NCBI RefSeq assembly: GCF_000425285.1
Contig: NZ_AUDD01000016.1
Location: 1 to 60,162, forward strand
Length of the DNA stretch: 60,162 nt
Reading direction: 5' to 3'
DNA from: Acidipropionibacterium jensenii DSM 20535
GTDB taxonomy: Bacteria; Actinomycetota; Actinomycetes; Propionibacteriales; Propionibacteriaceae
How positions within the stretch are numbered: the stretch's first letter is position 1; each line of letters begins with the position of its first letter. The translations under genes were made by a program, and so were the position numbers. The notes beneath the pieces were generated by a model, which made no database searches, was not told the origin of the DNA, and worked only from the letters and a program-made list of their open reading frames with translations. Positions 1 through 9,325 of the stretch are shown here, in pieces.

Positions 1-57
1 AAGACCTCCGTGGTCAGGAGAGTGAGTGTGGTAACCCACATCCTGCCCGGAGGTCTT
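1..57. repeat. Long imperfect hairpin at window edge
   Basis: A 10-base arm (AAGACCTCCG, 1-10) is repeated as its exact reverse complement at 48-57. With single-base bulges the pairing continues inward (CAGGA 15-19 with TCCTG 41-45, then TGTGG with CCACA), so nearly the whole 57 nt can fold. No gene is recognisable in 1-287. It could be the end of a mobile element cut by the window edge, or a terminator for a gene to the left. The sequence does not decide. Confidence 0.5.
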
Positions 58-166
58 CGCTACCTCACCCGTTCACAACCTCCCGGGGAAGTACAGCTAG
101 CGCTCGGATCGATCCCCACGCGCGCCGTGCTGTCGCCATGCCAATCAGTGTAGATGGAAAGTCATC

Positions 167-188
167 TCTGCGTGACCTCTGCGTGACC
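167..188. repeat. 11-bp tandem duplication
   Basis: TCTGCGTGACC occurs twice head to tail (167-177 and 178-188), between the edge hairpin and the ssrA terminator. Function unknown. The rest of 58-254 shows no gene. Confidence 0.6.
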
Positions 189-254
189 TCCCCGGGCATA
201 TCTTGCTGTGCCTAGTGTGCCTGTTGGTGAGCAGCAAATCCGCCTATACAGCAG

Positions 255-282
255 AAATGCCGCCCCGACTGGGGCGGCATTT
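255..282 (-). terminator. ssrA rho-independent terminator
   Basis: A perfect 12-bp stem (AAATGCCGCCCC / GGGGCGGCATTT) closes a 4-nt GACT loop. It begins a few bases beyond the 3' end of the tmRNA. Read on the minus strand the stem ends in TTT, as expected for the end of the ssrA transcript. Confidence 0.85.
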
Positions 283-287
283 CATAG

Positions 288-655
288 GGTGGAGATGGCG
301 GGAATTGAACCCGCGTCCTTAAAAGGCGAACCAGACATTCTCCGGGCGCAGTCGATGCTGTCGTTCTACTTGGCTCCTACACTCCCATCGACACGGTGCA
401 GACAAGCCCAGTCACAGTTAAGTCCCGCGCGGTCCCCGTGACCACTACCACGCAGCAAGCCTTCAAATGAGGCCAGATTCCGGATGGAAGGCTACATCCG
501 GGCTGACCCTTCGATCACTGATCAGGCAGCGAGAGCGAAGTCAGTGCGCTTGTTATCGGCACTTATTGGTTCCCAGGGGTCGTTAACGAGATAACCCTGG
601 ATTCTCGGCCCGCTTCTCCTGGAACAACCATTCCAAGTCGAAACCAGTCATCCCC
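288..655 (-). ncRNA. ssrA: transfer-messenger RNA (tmRNA)
   Basis: tmRNA rescues stalled ribosomes together with SmpB and tags the unfinished peptide for proteolysis. The 5' end GGGGATGACTGGTTTCGAC (minus strand from 655) and the 3' TTCAATTCCCGCCATCTCCACC form the tRNA-like half: GGGGAU pairs with AUCUCC and the T-arm GGGTTCAATTCCC is intact. CCA is not fully encoded (the genome reads ACCC). The tag reading frame runs 560 to 522 and encodes ADNKRTDFALAA followed by TGA; the ALAA end is the usual protease-recognition end. Its partner smpB lies 8 kb away on the same strand, with the arginine operon between them. The exact ends are inferred by homology and may be off by a few bases. Confidence 0.95.
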
Positions 656-777
656 TTGTTGAGTTGTCAACCACGGTGCTCGCACCATCGGATCAGCAGA
701 CCCGACTGCCTCGCACCGCCACACCCAGCGCAGTCACCCGAAAGGGATCATCCGCAACGTGCATCGTCCAGTGTAGC

Positions 778-1419
778 TCACCGCCCGATGCGTTTGCGCG
801 GCTTCTCCCCCTCCTTGATGATCTGGAAGGGGATCACCCTGGTGATCGGGTTGCGCCACGTCTCCCCCTTGAACCCCTTGATCGCCTGGATGACGGTGAG
901 CGCCAGGTAGGCCATCCAGGCCAGCGACACCACCACCCCGGTGACGTGGAGGACCGGCCCGAGCAGCACCAGAACGATGCACATGTAGATCTGCGCATTG
1001 GCCTGGTTGGCGATCTGTCGGTGCGCCCAGGTGCCCTTCTCGGTGACCGCCGAGGCGATCAGCGGCACCAACGGTCCGGTGGCAGCGACCGGGGCCAGGC
1101 CGACCATCCCCGCGGTCACCGAACCCACCGGCGTCGCGTCGGTCCTGCGTCGCTGGGCCAGCCCCGCGCTGTGCACCGAGGAGGTCACCGGGACCGTCGC
1201 CAGTCCGGACAGCGTCTGATTGAGCTCCCTGCGGGTCCGCGACGCCAGAGCGTCCTCCATCCGCTTCTCGAACTCGCTGATGGTGATCCGGCCGTCGGCA
1301 TAGGCCTGGCCGAGATAGTCGAGGACGCGGTCCCGCTGAGCGTCGGTGACCCGCCAGTCCAGGCTCTGGGCATCGGCGCGGGAGCGCTGGAAGGGATTGT
1401 CACCGAACGGGCTCGTCAT
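778..1419 (-). CDS. DUF1707 / DUF4870-like membrane protein
   Basis: A 213-residue protein with an N-terminal DUF1707 domain (about residues 22-74: an aspartate-arginine rich helix pair with the YADGRITISEFEKR core) and a C-terminal membrane part with two hydrophobic helices, ending in a basic tail. The C-terminal part resembles DUF4870/Tic20-like families. DUF1707 is a small actinobacterial domain of unknown function, often fused to membrane segments. I start it at the ATG at 1419 because GGAGG lies six bases upstream; an in-frame ATG nine bases earlier would place that Shine-Dalgarno inside the gene. It is followed by 122 bases (656-777) leading into ssrA in which I see no gene. No specific function can be given. 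Confidence 0.75.
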   Translation of the reverse strand: MTSPFGDNPFQRSRADAQSLDWRVTDAQRDRVLDYLGQAYADGRITISEFEKRMEDALASRTRRELNQTLSGLATVPVTSSVHSAGLAQRRRTDATPVGSVTAGMVGLAPVAATGPLVPLIASAVTEKGTWAHRQIANQANAQIYMCIVLVLLGPVLHVTGVVVSLAWMAYLALTVIQAIKGFKGETWRNPITRVIPFQIIKEGEKPRKRIGR

Positions 1420-1523
1420 GACCTCCATCCTTGCTCACGACGAGCCCGGAGCCCAGCCCCGCCGTCCCGGACCGATCCCCCAGACTCATCCACCAGGAGA
1501 GCAGCTGAGGTCTGGGAGCGGAC

Positions 1524-2990
<1,467 letters not shown>

Positions 2991-3004
2991 TCACCTGCGG
3001 TGAG

Positions 3005-3943
3005 CTACTCGGGATCCATCAGCCAGTCCATCAGGCCCTTCTGGGCGTGCAGCCGGTTCTCGGCCTCCCGCCAGACGATCGACGCCGGGCCGTCGATGAC
3101 CTCGGCGGTCACCTCGTGGTCGCGGTAGGCGGGCAGGCAGTGCATGAACACGGCGTCGTTGCCCTCGGCCATCAGCTCGGAGGTCACCTGGTAGGGCTTG
3201 AGGACCCCCTCGGCGGCATGGCCGGCCTCCTCGAACCCCATCGAGGCCCAGGTGTCGGTGATGACGGCGTCAACCCCCTCCACAGCCTTGCGGGGATCGG
3301 TGGTCACCAGCACCGAACCGCCGCACTCCTGGGCGATCTCGGTGGCCCGGGCGACGATCTCGGGGCGCGGCGAGTGCGACTCCGGGCAGCCGACCCGGAC
3401 ATCCATCCCGGCCAGCGCCCCACCGATCAGATACGAGGCGGCCATGTTGTTCGCACCGTCCCCCAGATAGCCAAGGCTGCGTCCGGCCAGCGCGGGGCCC
3501 GACTGCGACAGCCCGCCGCGGGTCTCGGCGATGGTCATCAGATCGGCGAGGATCTGGCAGGGGTGGAACTGATCGGTCAGCGCATTGACGACCGGCACCT
3601 TGGAGTTCGCGGCCATCTCGTCGAGACGGTCCTGGGCGAAGGTCCGCCACACGATCATCGAGCACATCGAGGAGAGCACCTTCGCGGTGTCGGCGATCGG
3701 CTCACCGCGCCCCATCTGAGAGCTGGCCGCGTCGATGACCAGGGGGCTGCCCCCGAGGTCGGCGATCCCGACCGCGAAGGACACCCTGGTGCGGGTGGAC
3801 GACTTGTCGAAGATGACCGCCACGGTGTGCGGTCCGGCGAAGGGCTTCGAGGAGAACCGGTCCGCCTTGAGCGCCAGTCCGCGGGACAGCACCGCCCTCT
3901 GCTCGGCACTGGTGATGTCGTCGTCGCGCAGGAAGTGGCGCAT
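3005..3943 (-). CDS. argF: ornithine carbamoyltransferase
   Basis: Transfers the carbamoyl group from carbamoyl phosphate to ornithine, giving citrulline. The carbamoyl-phosphate loop STRT is at residues 49-52, the HPCQ motif follows in mid-protein, and the ornithine-site HCLP motif lies near the C-terminus. Length is 312 residues, normal for anabolic enzymes. The ATG at 3943 has GAAGGAG upstream, and one base separates it from the argD stop, so the two are probably translationally coupled. The open frame extends further upstream into argD but that part is out-of-frame shadow. Trimeric cytosolic enzyme. Confidence 0.96.
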   Translation of the reverse strand: MRHFLRDDDITSAEQRAVLSRGLALKADRFSSKPFAGPHTVAVIFDKSSTRTRVSFAVGIADLGGSPLVIDAASSQMGRGEPIADTAKVLSSMCSMIVWRTFAQDRLDEMAANSKVPVVNALTDQFHPCQILADLMTIAETRGGLSQSGPALAGRSLGYLGDGANNMAASYLIGGALAGMDVRVGCPESHSPRPEIVARATEIAQECGGSVLVTTDPRKAVEGVDAVITDTWASMGFEEAGHAAEGVLKPYQVTSELMAEGNDAVFMHCLPAYRDHEVTAEVIDGPASIVWREAENRLHAQKGLMDWLMDPE

Positions 3944-3944
3944 G

Positions 3945-5177
3945 TCAGTTCTCCTTCTGGGTGGTGGTGGCCGCGTCGAGCAGGCCGGGCAGCGCGCTGA
4001 TGAAGCTGTCGGCCTCCTGGACGGTGAGGATGTACGGGGGTGCGAGCCGGATGGTGGAGGGATTGGCCGCGTTGATGATGAACCCGGCCCCCCGGGCCGC
4101 GGTGACCACATCGGCGGCGATCGGCGAGGCGAGCTGGACGCCGAGCAGCAGACCGCTGCCGCGCACCTCCACCACCTGCGGGTGGATCCCGGTGATCGAG
4201 TCGACGAGGTGCCGGCCGATCGTCCTCACATGGTCCAGCAGGTCGTCGGACTCGATGGTCGAGATGACCGACAGGGCGGCCGCGCAGGCCAGCGGGTTGC
4301 CGCCGAAGGTGGTGCCGTGCTGACCGGGGGTGAGAATTCCGGTGATCTGCGATCCGAAGGTCACCGTCGCACCCATCGGGAAACCGCCTCCCAGCGCCTT
4401 TGCCAGGGTCATCACGTCGGGGGTGATGCCGGCCGCCTGGTGGGCGAACCACCGACCGGTGCGGCCCATCCCGCACTGCACCTCGTCGACCACCATCAGG
4501 GCGTCGTGGCGCCGGGTGAGGGTGCGCACCGACTGGAGGTACTCGAGGCTCAGCGGGACGACGCCCGCCTCCCCCTGGGTGGGTTCGAGGAAGACCCCGG
4601 CCACATCGCCCTGGACCAGTTCGGCCTCCAAGGCGTCGGGGTCCTCGGCGGGGATGAAGGTCACCTCGGCGCCCAGCGGTTCGAAGGGCTTGCGGTAGAT
4701 CTCCTTGTGGGTCAGCGCCAGGGCACCGAGGGTGCGCCCGTGGAAGGCGTGCTCCAGGGCGATCACCCGCCCGCCGCGGTGGTGGGCCTTGACGATCTTG
4801 AGGGCGGCCTCGTTGGCCTCCGTCCCGGAGTTGCAGAAGAAGGCGGCGGAGCCCTCGGGTGCCTCGGCCAGCTGAAGCAGCTTCTCGGCCAGGGCCAGCT
4901 GGCCGGGGGTGGTGAAGAAGTTGGAGACGTGGGCCAGCGTCGCGGCCTGCTGGGAGACCGCCTTGACCCAGGCCGGGTGGGCGTACCCCAGGGCGTTGAC
5001 GGCGATCCCGCCGAGCAGGTCCAGGTAGCTGTTCCCGGCGGCGTCGGTGACGTGGCAGCCGTGGCCTGAGACCAGGCACATCTGTGGCGACCCGAAGACT
5101 CCCAGCAGGTTGTCGGCGTACCTCCTGCTCCAGGTCTGCGGGAGGTCCTGGTCGTCGAGGGTGGTGGTCTCAGTCAT
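3945..5177 (-). CDS. argD: acetylornithine aminotransferase
   Basis: A PLP-dependent class-III aminotransferase that converts N-acetylglutamate semialdehyde to N-acetylornithine with glutamate as amino donor. It also often serves as succinyldiaminopimelate aminotransferase in lysine synthesis. Visible landmarks are the phosphate-binding NSGTEANE loop (116-123), the PLP-ring aspartate D231 in VVDEVQ, and the Schiff-base lysine K260 in LAKALGGGFP. Length 410 residues. Its start overlaps the end of argB by eight bases, and argF follows after one base, consistent with a single polycistronic message. Confidence 0.96.
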   Translation of the reverse strand: MTETTTLDDQDLPQTWSRRYADNLLGVFGSPQMCLVSGHGCHVTDAAGNSYLDLLGGIAVNALGYAHPAWVKAVSQQAATLAHVSNFFTTPGQLALAEKLLQLAEAPEGSAAFFCNSGTEANEAALKIVKAHHRGGRVIALEHAFHGRTLGALALTHKEIYRKPFEPLGAEVTFIPAEDPDALEAELVQGDVAGVFLEPTQGEAGVVPLSLEYLQSVRTLTRRHDALMVVDEVQCGMGRTGRWFAHQAAGITPDVMTLAKALGGGFPMGATVTFGSQITGILTPGQHGTTFGGNPLACAAALSVISTIESDDLLDHVRTIGRHLVDSITGIHPQVVEVRGSGLLLGVQLASPIAADVVTAARGAGFIINAANPSTIRLAPPYILTVQEADSFISALPGLLDAATTTQKEN

Positions 5178-6120
5178 CGGTCACACCTGAGTTGTAGTCG
5201 TCGGGCCGGGCCATCGTGCCGACCCCCTTGGTGGTGAAGATCTCCAGCAGCAGGGCGTGCTCGATGCGTCCGTCGACGATCGCCGAGCTGGTCACCCCGC
5301 CGTCGATGGCCTCGAGCAGGGCCTGGGCCTTGGGCCTCATGCCCTCCCCCAGCCGCGGGATCATGCGGCGCAGGTCGGAGACCGAGATGTCGGGGATGAG
5401 GGTCCGGGGATCGGGCCAGGTCCGGTAGATGCCGGCCACATTGGTGAGCATCACGAGTTTCTCGGCGCGCAGCGCCTGGGCTATCGCGGTGGCGGCCGCG
5501 TCCGCGTTGACATTGAGCACCTCGCCGGTCGGGTTGCCCTGGTCGTCGACCTCCGGACTCACCGGGGCGATGACCGGGATCTGGCTGCGGTCGAGCATGT
5601 CGTTGATGAGATCGGTGTTGACTGCCGAGATCTCGCCGACCAGGCCCATGTCGACCGGTTCGCCGTCGACCTCGACTCGGCTGCGCCGGGCGGACAGCAG
5701 GCCGGCGTCCTCCCCCGACATTCCGACGGCCAGCGGGGCGAAGGTGTTGATCCGGTTGACGAGCTGGCGGCCGACCTGGCCGACCAGCACCATCCTCACG
5801 ACGTCCATCACCTCGGGGCTGGTCACCCGCAGTCCGTTGCGGAACTCCACGGGGGTGCCCTGGTTGTGCAGCATCGCGTTGATCTGCGGGCCACCGCCGT
5901 GCACCACGATGGGGCGGATCCCCACCGATGCCATGAAGACGATGTCATCGGCGAAGGCCTGCTGGAGGGTCGGGTCGACCATCGCGTTGCCGCCGTACTT
6001 GACGACGACCGTGCAGCCCTGGAACCTGCGGATCCACGGCAGGGCCTCGACGAGGACCTCGGACTTGCGCTGTGCGGCGCTCTGCGAGGCGTTCAGTGGG
6101 ACGTCCAGTGAAATGCTCAT
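5170..6120 (-). CDS. argB: acetylglutamate kinase
   Basis: Phosphorylates N-acetylglutamate, the second step of the acetylated arginine route and commonly the arginine feedback point when argJ recycles acetyl groups. The amino-acid kinase fold is marked by KYGGNAM at residues 41-47 and the glycine loop VHGGGPQI. The longer N-terminal helix (about 35 residues before KYGG) is the feature associated with arginine-sensitive hexameric forms, so feedback inhibition is likely (inference). Length 316 residues. The start codon overlaps the argJ stop as ATGA. Confidence 0.96.
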   Translation of the reverse strand: MSISLDVPLNASQSAAQRKSEVLVEALPWIRRFQGCTVVVKYGGNAMVDPTLQQAFADDIVFMASVGIRPIVVHGGGPQINAMLHNQGTPVEFRNGLRVTSPEVMDVVRMVLVGQVGRQLVNRINTFAPLAVGMSGEDAGLLSARRSRVEVDGEPVDMGLVGEISAVNTDLINDMLDRSQIPVIAPVSPEVDDQGNPTGEVLNVNADAAATAIAQALRAEKLVMLTNVAGIYRTWPDPRTLIPDISVSDLRRMIPRLGEGMRPKAQALLEAIDGGVTSSAIVDGRIEHALLLEIFTTKGVGTMARPDDYNSGVTDD

Positions 6121-7283
6121 GATGTGTAGGCGCTGTTCTCTTCGACGTACTCGTGGGTCAGGTCATTGGTCCAGATGTGCCCGGAGGCGTCCCCGGCGGC
6201 CAGATCGATGTCGATGTGGACCTCCCGGGGAGTCATGTCGACCAGCTCGCGGTCCTCACCGATCATCCCACCCCGACAGATGGTGACGCCGTTGAGCGAC
6301 ACATTCACCAGGTCGGGGTCGAAGGGGGCGACGGACTCCGGCACACAGCCGACCGCCGAGAGGATTCTCCCCCAGTTCGGGTCGTCGCCGGCGATCGCGG
6401 TCTTGACGAGGTTGGACCGCGACACCTCGCGTGCCACCGCGACGGCCGCGTCGGTGGAACTGGCCCCGGTGACCTGGATCAGCACGTCGTGGTGGGCGCC
6501 CTCGGCGTCGGCCACCAACTGGCGTGCCAGGTCGCCACTCACCGCGGTGAGCGCCTCGCGGAGTTGCTCGGGGCTCAGGGTGATCCCGGAGGCCCCCGAG
6601 GCCATCACGATGACGGTGTCGTTGGTGGACATGCAGGCGTCGGAGTCGACTCTGGAGAAGGTGATGTCGGCGGCCGGCGCCAGCGCCTCCTGGAGCTGCT
6701 CGGAGTCGACCACCGCGTCGGTGGTGATGAACACGAGCATGGTGGCCAGCTGGGGGGCCAGCATTCCCGCACCCTTGGCGATACCGCCGAAGCGGACCCC
6801 GTGGAACTCCTTCTCGGAGGTCTTGGGGCGGGTGTCGGTTGTCATGATGGCCCGCGAGGTCGCGTCGTCGGCGACTCCCCCGACGGCCAGCCCGGCGTGG
6901 GCGACACGGATGCCGGGGAGCATCTTGTCCATCTCGAGGCGCTGGCCGATGATGCCGGTCGAGGCGACCAACACCTCTCCCTGCTGGCAGCCCTCCAGCT
7001 CGGCGACCAGTCCGGCCTCGGCCTTGGTGTCGGCGAGCCCCTCGGGGCCGGTGCAGGCATTGGCGCAGGCGGAGTTGGCGACCAGGGCGTGCACAGCGCC
7101 GCCGGCGAGCGCCTCCCGGCACCATGCGACGGGGGCGGCGAAGACGCGGTTGCTGGTGAGCACCCCGGCGGCCGACTGGATCAGCCCGTCATTGACGATG
7201 AGCGCGAGGTCGGGGTTGCCGTTGTGCCGCAGACCGGCCGAGATGCCGCAGGCGCGGAATCCTCTGGGATAGGTGACTGACAT
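6117..7283 (-). CDS. argJ: bifunctional ornithine acetyltransferase / N-acetylglutamate synthase
   Basis: Moves the acetyl group from acetylornithine back to glutamate, closing the acetyl cycle; some ArgJ can also use acetyl-CoA. The precursor cleaves itself before the conserved threonine in the KGAGMLAPQLATML segment (T181), giving alpha and beta chains. The commoner family version has N rather than Q in this segment; the nucleophile itself is kept. Length 388 residues. I start it at the ATG at 7283, preceded by GGAGAG; the open frame continues upstream only as non-coding sequence. No argE is seen, in keeping with a cyclic pathway. Confidence 0.95.
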   Translation of the reverse strand: MSVTYPRGFRACGISAGLRHNGNPDLALIVNDGLIQSAAGVLTSNRVFAAPVAWCREALAGGAVHALVANSACANACTGPEGLADTKAEAGLVAELEGCQQGEVLVASTGIIGQRLEMDKMLPGIRVAHAGLAVGGVADDATSRAIMTTDTRPKTSEKEFHGVRFGGIAKGAGMLAPQLATMLVFITTDAVVDSEQLQEALAPAADITFSRVDSDACMSTNDTVIVMASGASGITLSPEQLREALTAVSGDLARQLVADAEGAHHDVLIQVTGASSTDAAVAVAREVSRSNLVKTAIAGDDPNWGRILSAVGCVPESVAPFDPDLVNVSLNGVTICRGGMIGEDRELVDMTPREVHIDIDLAAGDASGHIWTNDLTHEYVEENSAYTS

Positions 7284-7330
7284 GGTGATTCTCTCCGTGG
7301 AACGTGGTGTGCGTGGGGGTGGGATGGCTG

Positions 7331-8440
7331 TCAGGGGGCCAGCCCGACTCGGGGCAGCCCCTGGGTCTCCGGCAGTCCCAGGGCCAGATTGAGGCACTGG
7401 ACGACGGCACCGGCGGTGCCCTTGACGAGGTTGTCGATGGCCACCATCACGGTGGACATCCCGGAGGCCGGATCGGCCACCGCCGATATCCGCACCATGT
7501 TCGACCCGATCACCGGGTGGGTGGAGGCCATCTGCCCGGCCGGGAGCACGGTGATGAAGGGCTCCTCGGCGTGGGCGTCGTTGAGACAGGCCAGCAGCGC
7601 CGCGGTGGGGTCCCCGGGTGCTCCCAGCGAGGACTGCGAGGTGCGACCGGTGCAGACCGCCAGGATCCCGCGGCTCATCGGGACCAGCACCGCTGTGACC
7701 GTGAGGCTGGTCTGCCAGGGGGCACCGGCGCGGCGCAGGGACTGGAGGATCTCGGGGATGTGACGGTGGGCCCCTCCGGTGGAGTAGGGCTTGGCACCGC
7801 CGTTGACCTCGGCGAAGATCATGTCGGCCTTGGCCTTGCGTCCGGCGCCCGAGGTACCGACCGGCAGGACTGCCGAGAGTCCTTCGGGCTCGATCAGACC
7901 TGCGGCCACCACCGGTGCCAGCCCCAGGGCCACCGACGAGGCATTGCAGCCCGGTCCGGCGATGTGCTTGCGTCCGACCAGTTCGTCGCGCTGCTTGTGG
8001 CCGCCCTGGTGGGCGGAGTCAGGGGCGAGTGGTAGTTCCGGCAGTCCGTAGGGCCAGGTCCCGGCGTGGTCACCGCCGTACCAGCGCTGCCAGTCCGAAG
8101 GGGACTCCAGCCGGAAGTCCGCCCCCGCGTCGACGACCACCAGGTCGGGATTCAGTGCGATGAGTTGTCCGGCCAGTGTCGCCGAGGCACCGTGCGGAAG
8201 GCCCAGGACCACCGCGTCGTGGGCGGCGAGCATCTGGGGATCCATCGTGCTGAAGGTCTCGGCAACCCCGGGAGCACCAGCCAGCTGCGGCAGGATCGAG
8301 CTCACCGGTTGGCCGGCGCTGCTGTGGGCAGCGAGGGCACCGAGGCGCATATTGGGGTGCCCGAGGATGAGTCGGGCCGCCTCGGAGCCCGCATAACCGG
8401 AGGCTCCGGCCACGGCAACACTGAATGGCTTTGCAGTCAT
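7331..8440 (-). CDS. argC: N-acetyl-gamma-glutamyl-phosphate reductase
   Basis: Reduces N-acetylglutamyl phosphate to the semialdehyde with NADPH, the third step to arginine. The N-terminal Rossmann motif GASGYAG is at residues 12-18 and the active-site cysteine C165 sits in HIAGPGCNAS. Length 369 residues, slightly longer than usual. It is the first gene of the arg operon. There is no Shine-Dalgarno: a promoter-like TATAAA ends seven bases before the ATG, so the mRNA probably starts at or next to the start codon. The likely ArgR site overlaps this promoter. Confidence 0.96.
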   Translation of the reverse strand: MTAKPFSVAVAGASGYAGSEAARLILGHPNMRLGALAAHSSAGQPVSSILPQLAGAPGVAETFSTMDPQMLAAHDAVVLGLPHGASATLAGQLIALNPDLVVVDAGADFRLESPSDWQRWYGGDHAGTWPYGLPELPLAPDSAHQGGHKQRDELVGRKHIAGPGCNASSVALGLAPVVAAGLIEPEGLSAVLPVGTSGAGRKAKADMIFAEVNGGAKPYSTGGAHRHIPEILQSLRRAGAPWQTSLTVTAVLVPMSRGILAVCTGRTSQSSLGAPGDPTAALLACLNDAHAEEPFITVLPAGQMASTHPVIGSNMVRISAVADPASGMSTVMVAIDNLVKGTAGAVVQCLNLALGLPETQGLPRVGLAP

Positions 8441-8482
8441 ACGAATATTTATACATCACACGATGCGGGCCCACAACCTGAG
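8438..8482 (-). promoter_or_regulatory. argC promoter with overlapping ARG-box
   Basis: On the minus strand, TTGTGG is followed by exactly 17 bases, then TATAAA, then seven bases, then the argC ATG. This gives a well-spaced sigma-A type promoter whose start point would be the A of ATG. The segment TGTATAAATATTCG (about 8442-8455) differs from the classical ArgR half-site pair TGAAT-N4-ATTCA at two positions. It covers the -10 box, so bound ArgR would block the polymerase directly. The promoter geometry is seen; ArgR binding is inferred. Confidence 0.7.
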
Positions 8483-8556
8483 GGAGTCCCGCGATGGGAG
8501 TGGCCGGGACCTTTGTGGGGGATGTTCAGGACCCCGCCAGAACAGGATGATCCGGG

Positions 8557-9039
8557 TCAGCGACGACCGTGCTTGATCCTGGCCGACATGGCGCGCTGCG
8601 CCTCGCGCTTGGCATCGCGTTCCCGGATCGCCTGTCGCTTGTCCCAGTCGCGCTTGCCGGTGGCCACCGCGATCTCGACCTTGGCGTAGCCGTCCTTGAA
8701 GTACAGCGAGAGCGGGACGATGGTCTTGCCGGAGTCGGCCGACTCCCGCGAGAGCTTGGCGATCTCGCGCCGGGTGAGCAGCAGCTTGCGCTTGCGCATC
8801 ACCTCGTGGTTTCTCCAAGTACCGAAGGCATACTCCGGGATGTGCAGGTTGTACAACCACACCTCGCCGTGATCGTCGACCTGGGCGAAGGCATCCCCCA
8901 ATGAGGCCTTGCCGGCCCGCAGCGACTTCACCTCGGTGCCCTGGAGCACCATCCCGGCCTCCCACCGATCACCGATGTTGTAGTCGTGGAGGGCCTTCTT
9001 GTTGCGCGCGACGACCTTCTGGCCCTTCTCCCTGGGCAT
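8557..9039 (-). CDS. smpB: SsrA-binding protein SmpB
   Basis: Binds the tRNA-like end of tmRNA and carries it into the empty A site of stalled ribosomes. The 160-residue sequence has the family's beta-barrel core, with NKKALHDY near the N-terminus and [11 protein letters not shown] next, then a basic C-terminal tail ([18 protein letters not shown]) that becomes helical in the mRNA channel. The start at 9039 has AAGGAGGT five bases upstream; an in-frame upstream codon adds 12 non-conserved residues. It lies at the end of prfB-ftsE-ftsX-smpB. ssrA is on the same strand, beyond the arginine operon. Confidence 0.95.
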   Translation of the reverse strand: MPREKGQKVVARNKKALHDYNIGDRWEAGMVLQGTEVKSLRAGKASLGDAFAQVDDHGEVWLYNLHIPEYAFGTWRNHEVMRKRKLLLTRREIAKLSRESADSGKTIVPLSLYFKDGYAKVEIAVATGKRDWDKRQAIRERDAKREAQRAMSARIKHGRR

Positions 9040-9149
9040 CCTGACCTCCTTCGGCGCCGCTGTCACGGCACCCACTTCCGCACCCCGTGGCGCGGCGGCC
9101 CATGATACCCGGTCACCTCCCGGGTCAGGCGGAGCCGAGAGACTGGGTT

Positions 9150-9305
9150 GAGATCTGCCACCACAGGGCCGACAGCTGCACTATCCAGTCCCCAGGTTTC
9201 CAGTGGCAGAACTCACACTCGACCCGAGAACCACAGAAACGAGATCTGCCACCACAGGACCGACAGCTGGATTATCCAGTTGCCGACGCGGTGGTGGCAG
9301 ATCTC
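9150..9305. repeat. Palindromic repeat element, two copies
   Basis: A 40-base unit starting GAGATCTGCCACCAC occurs at 9150-9189 and again at 9241-9280, with 37 of 40 bases the same. The second copy is closed by an exact inverted partner, GTGGTGGCAGATCTC at 9291-9305, giving 15-bp terminal inverted repeats on a 65-base unit. The first copy has only a degenerate partner (around 9202-9216). It fills the gap between smpB and ftsX. It looks like a REP/MITE-type unit or a processing/termination hairpin after ftsX. Confidence 0.7.
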
Positions 9306-9325
9306 GCACGCACCCCCTCGAGGGG

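Noticed and set aside
208-441. Open frame on the plus strand over the tmRNA
   Set aside because: It runs through the tRNA-like end and terminator of ssrA; the RNA gene explains the sequence.
288-655. Prophage or island attached at ssrA
   Set aside because: No integrase and no duplicate of the ssrA 3' end could be seen in the window.
656-700. TTGACA-like box as ssrA promoter
   Set aside because: TTGACA (665-670, minus strand) is only about ten bases before the mature 5' end, too close to be its -35. The precursor start could not be located.
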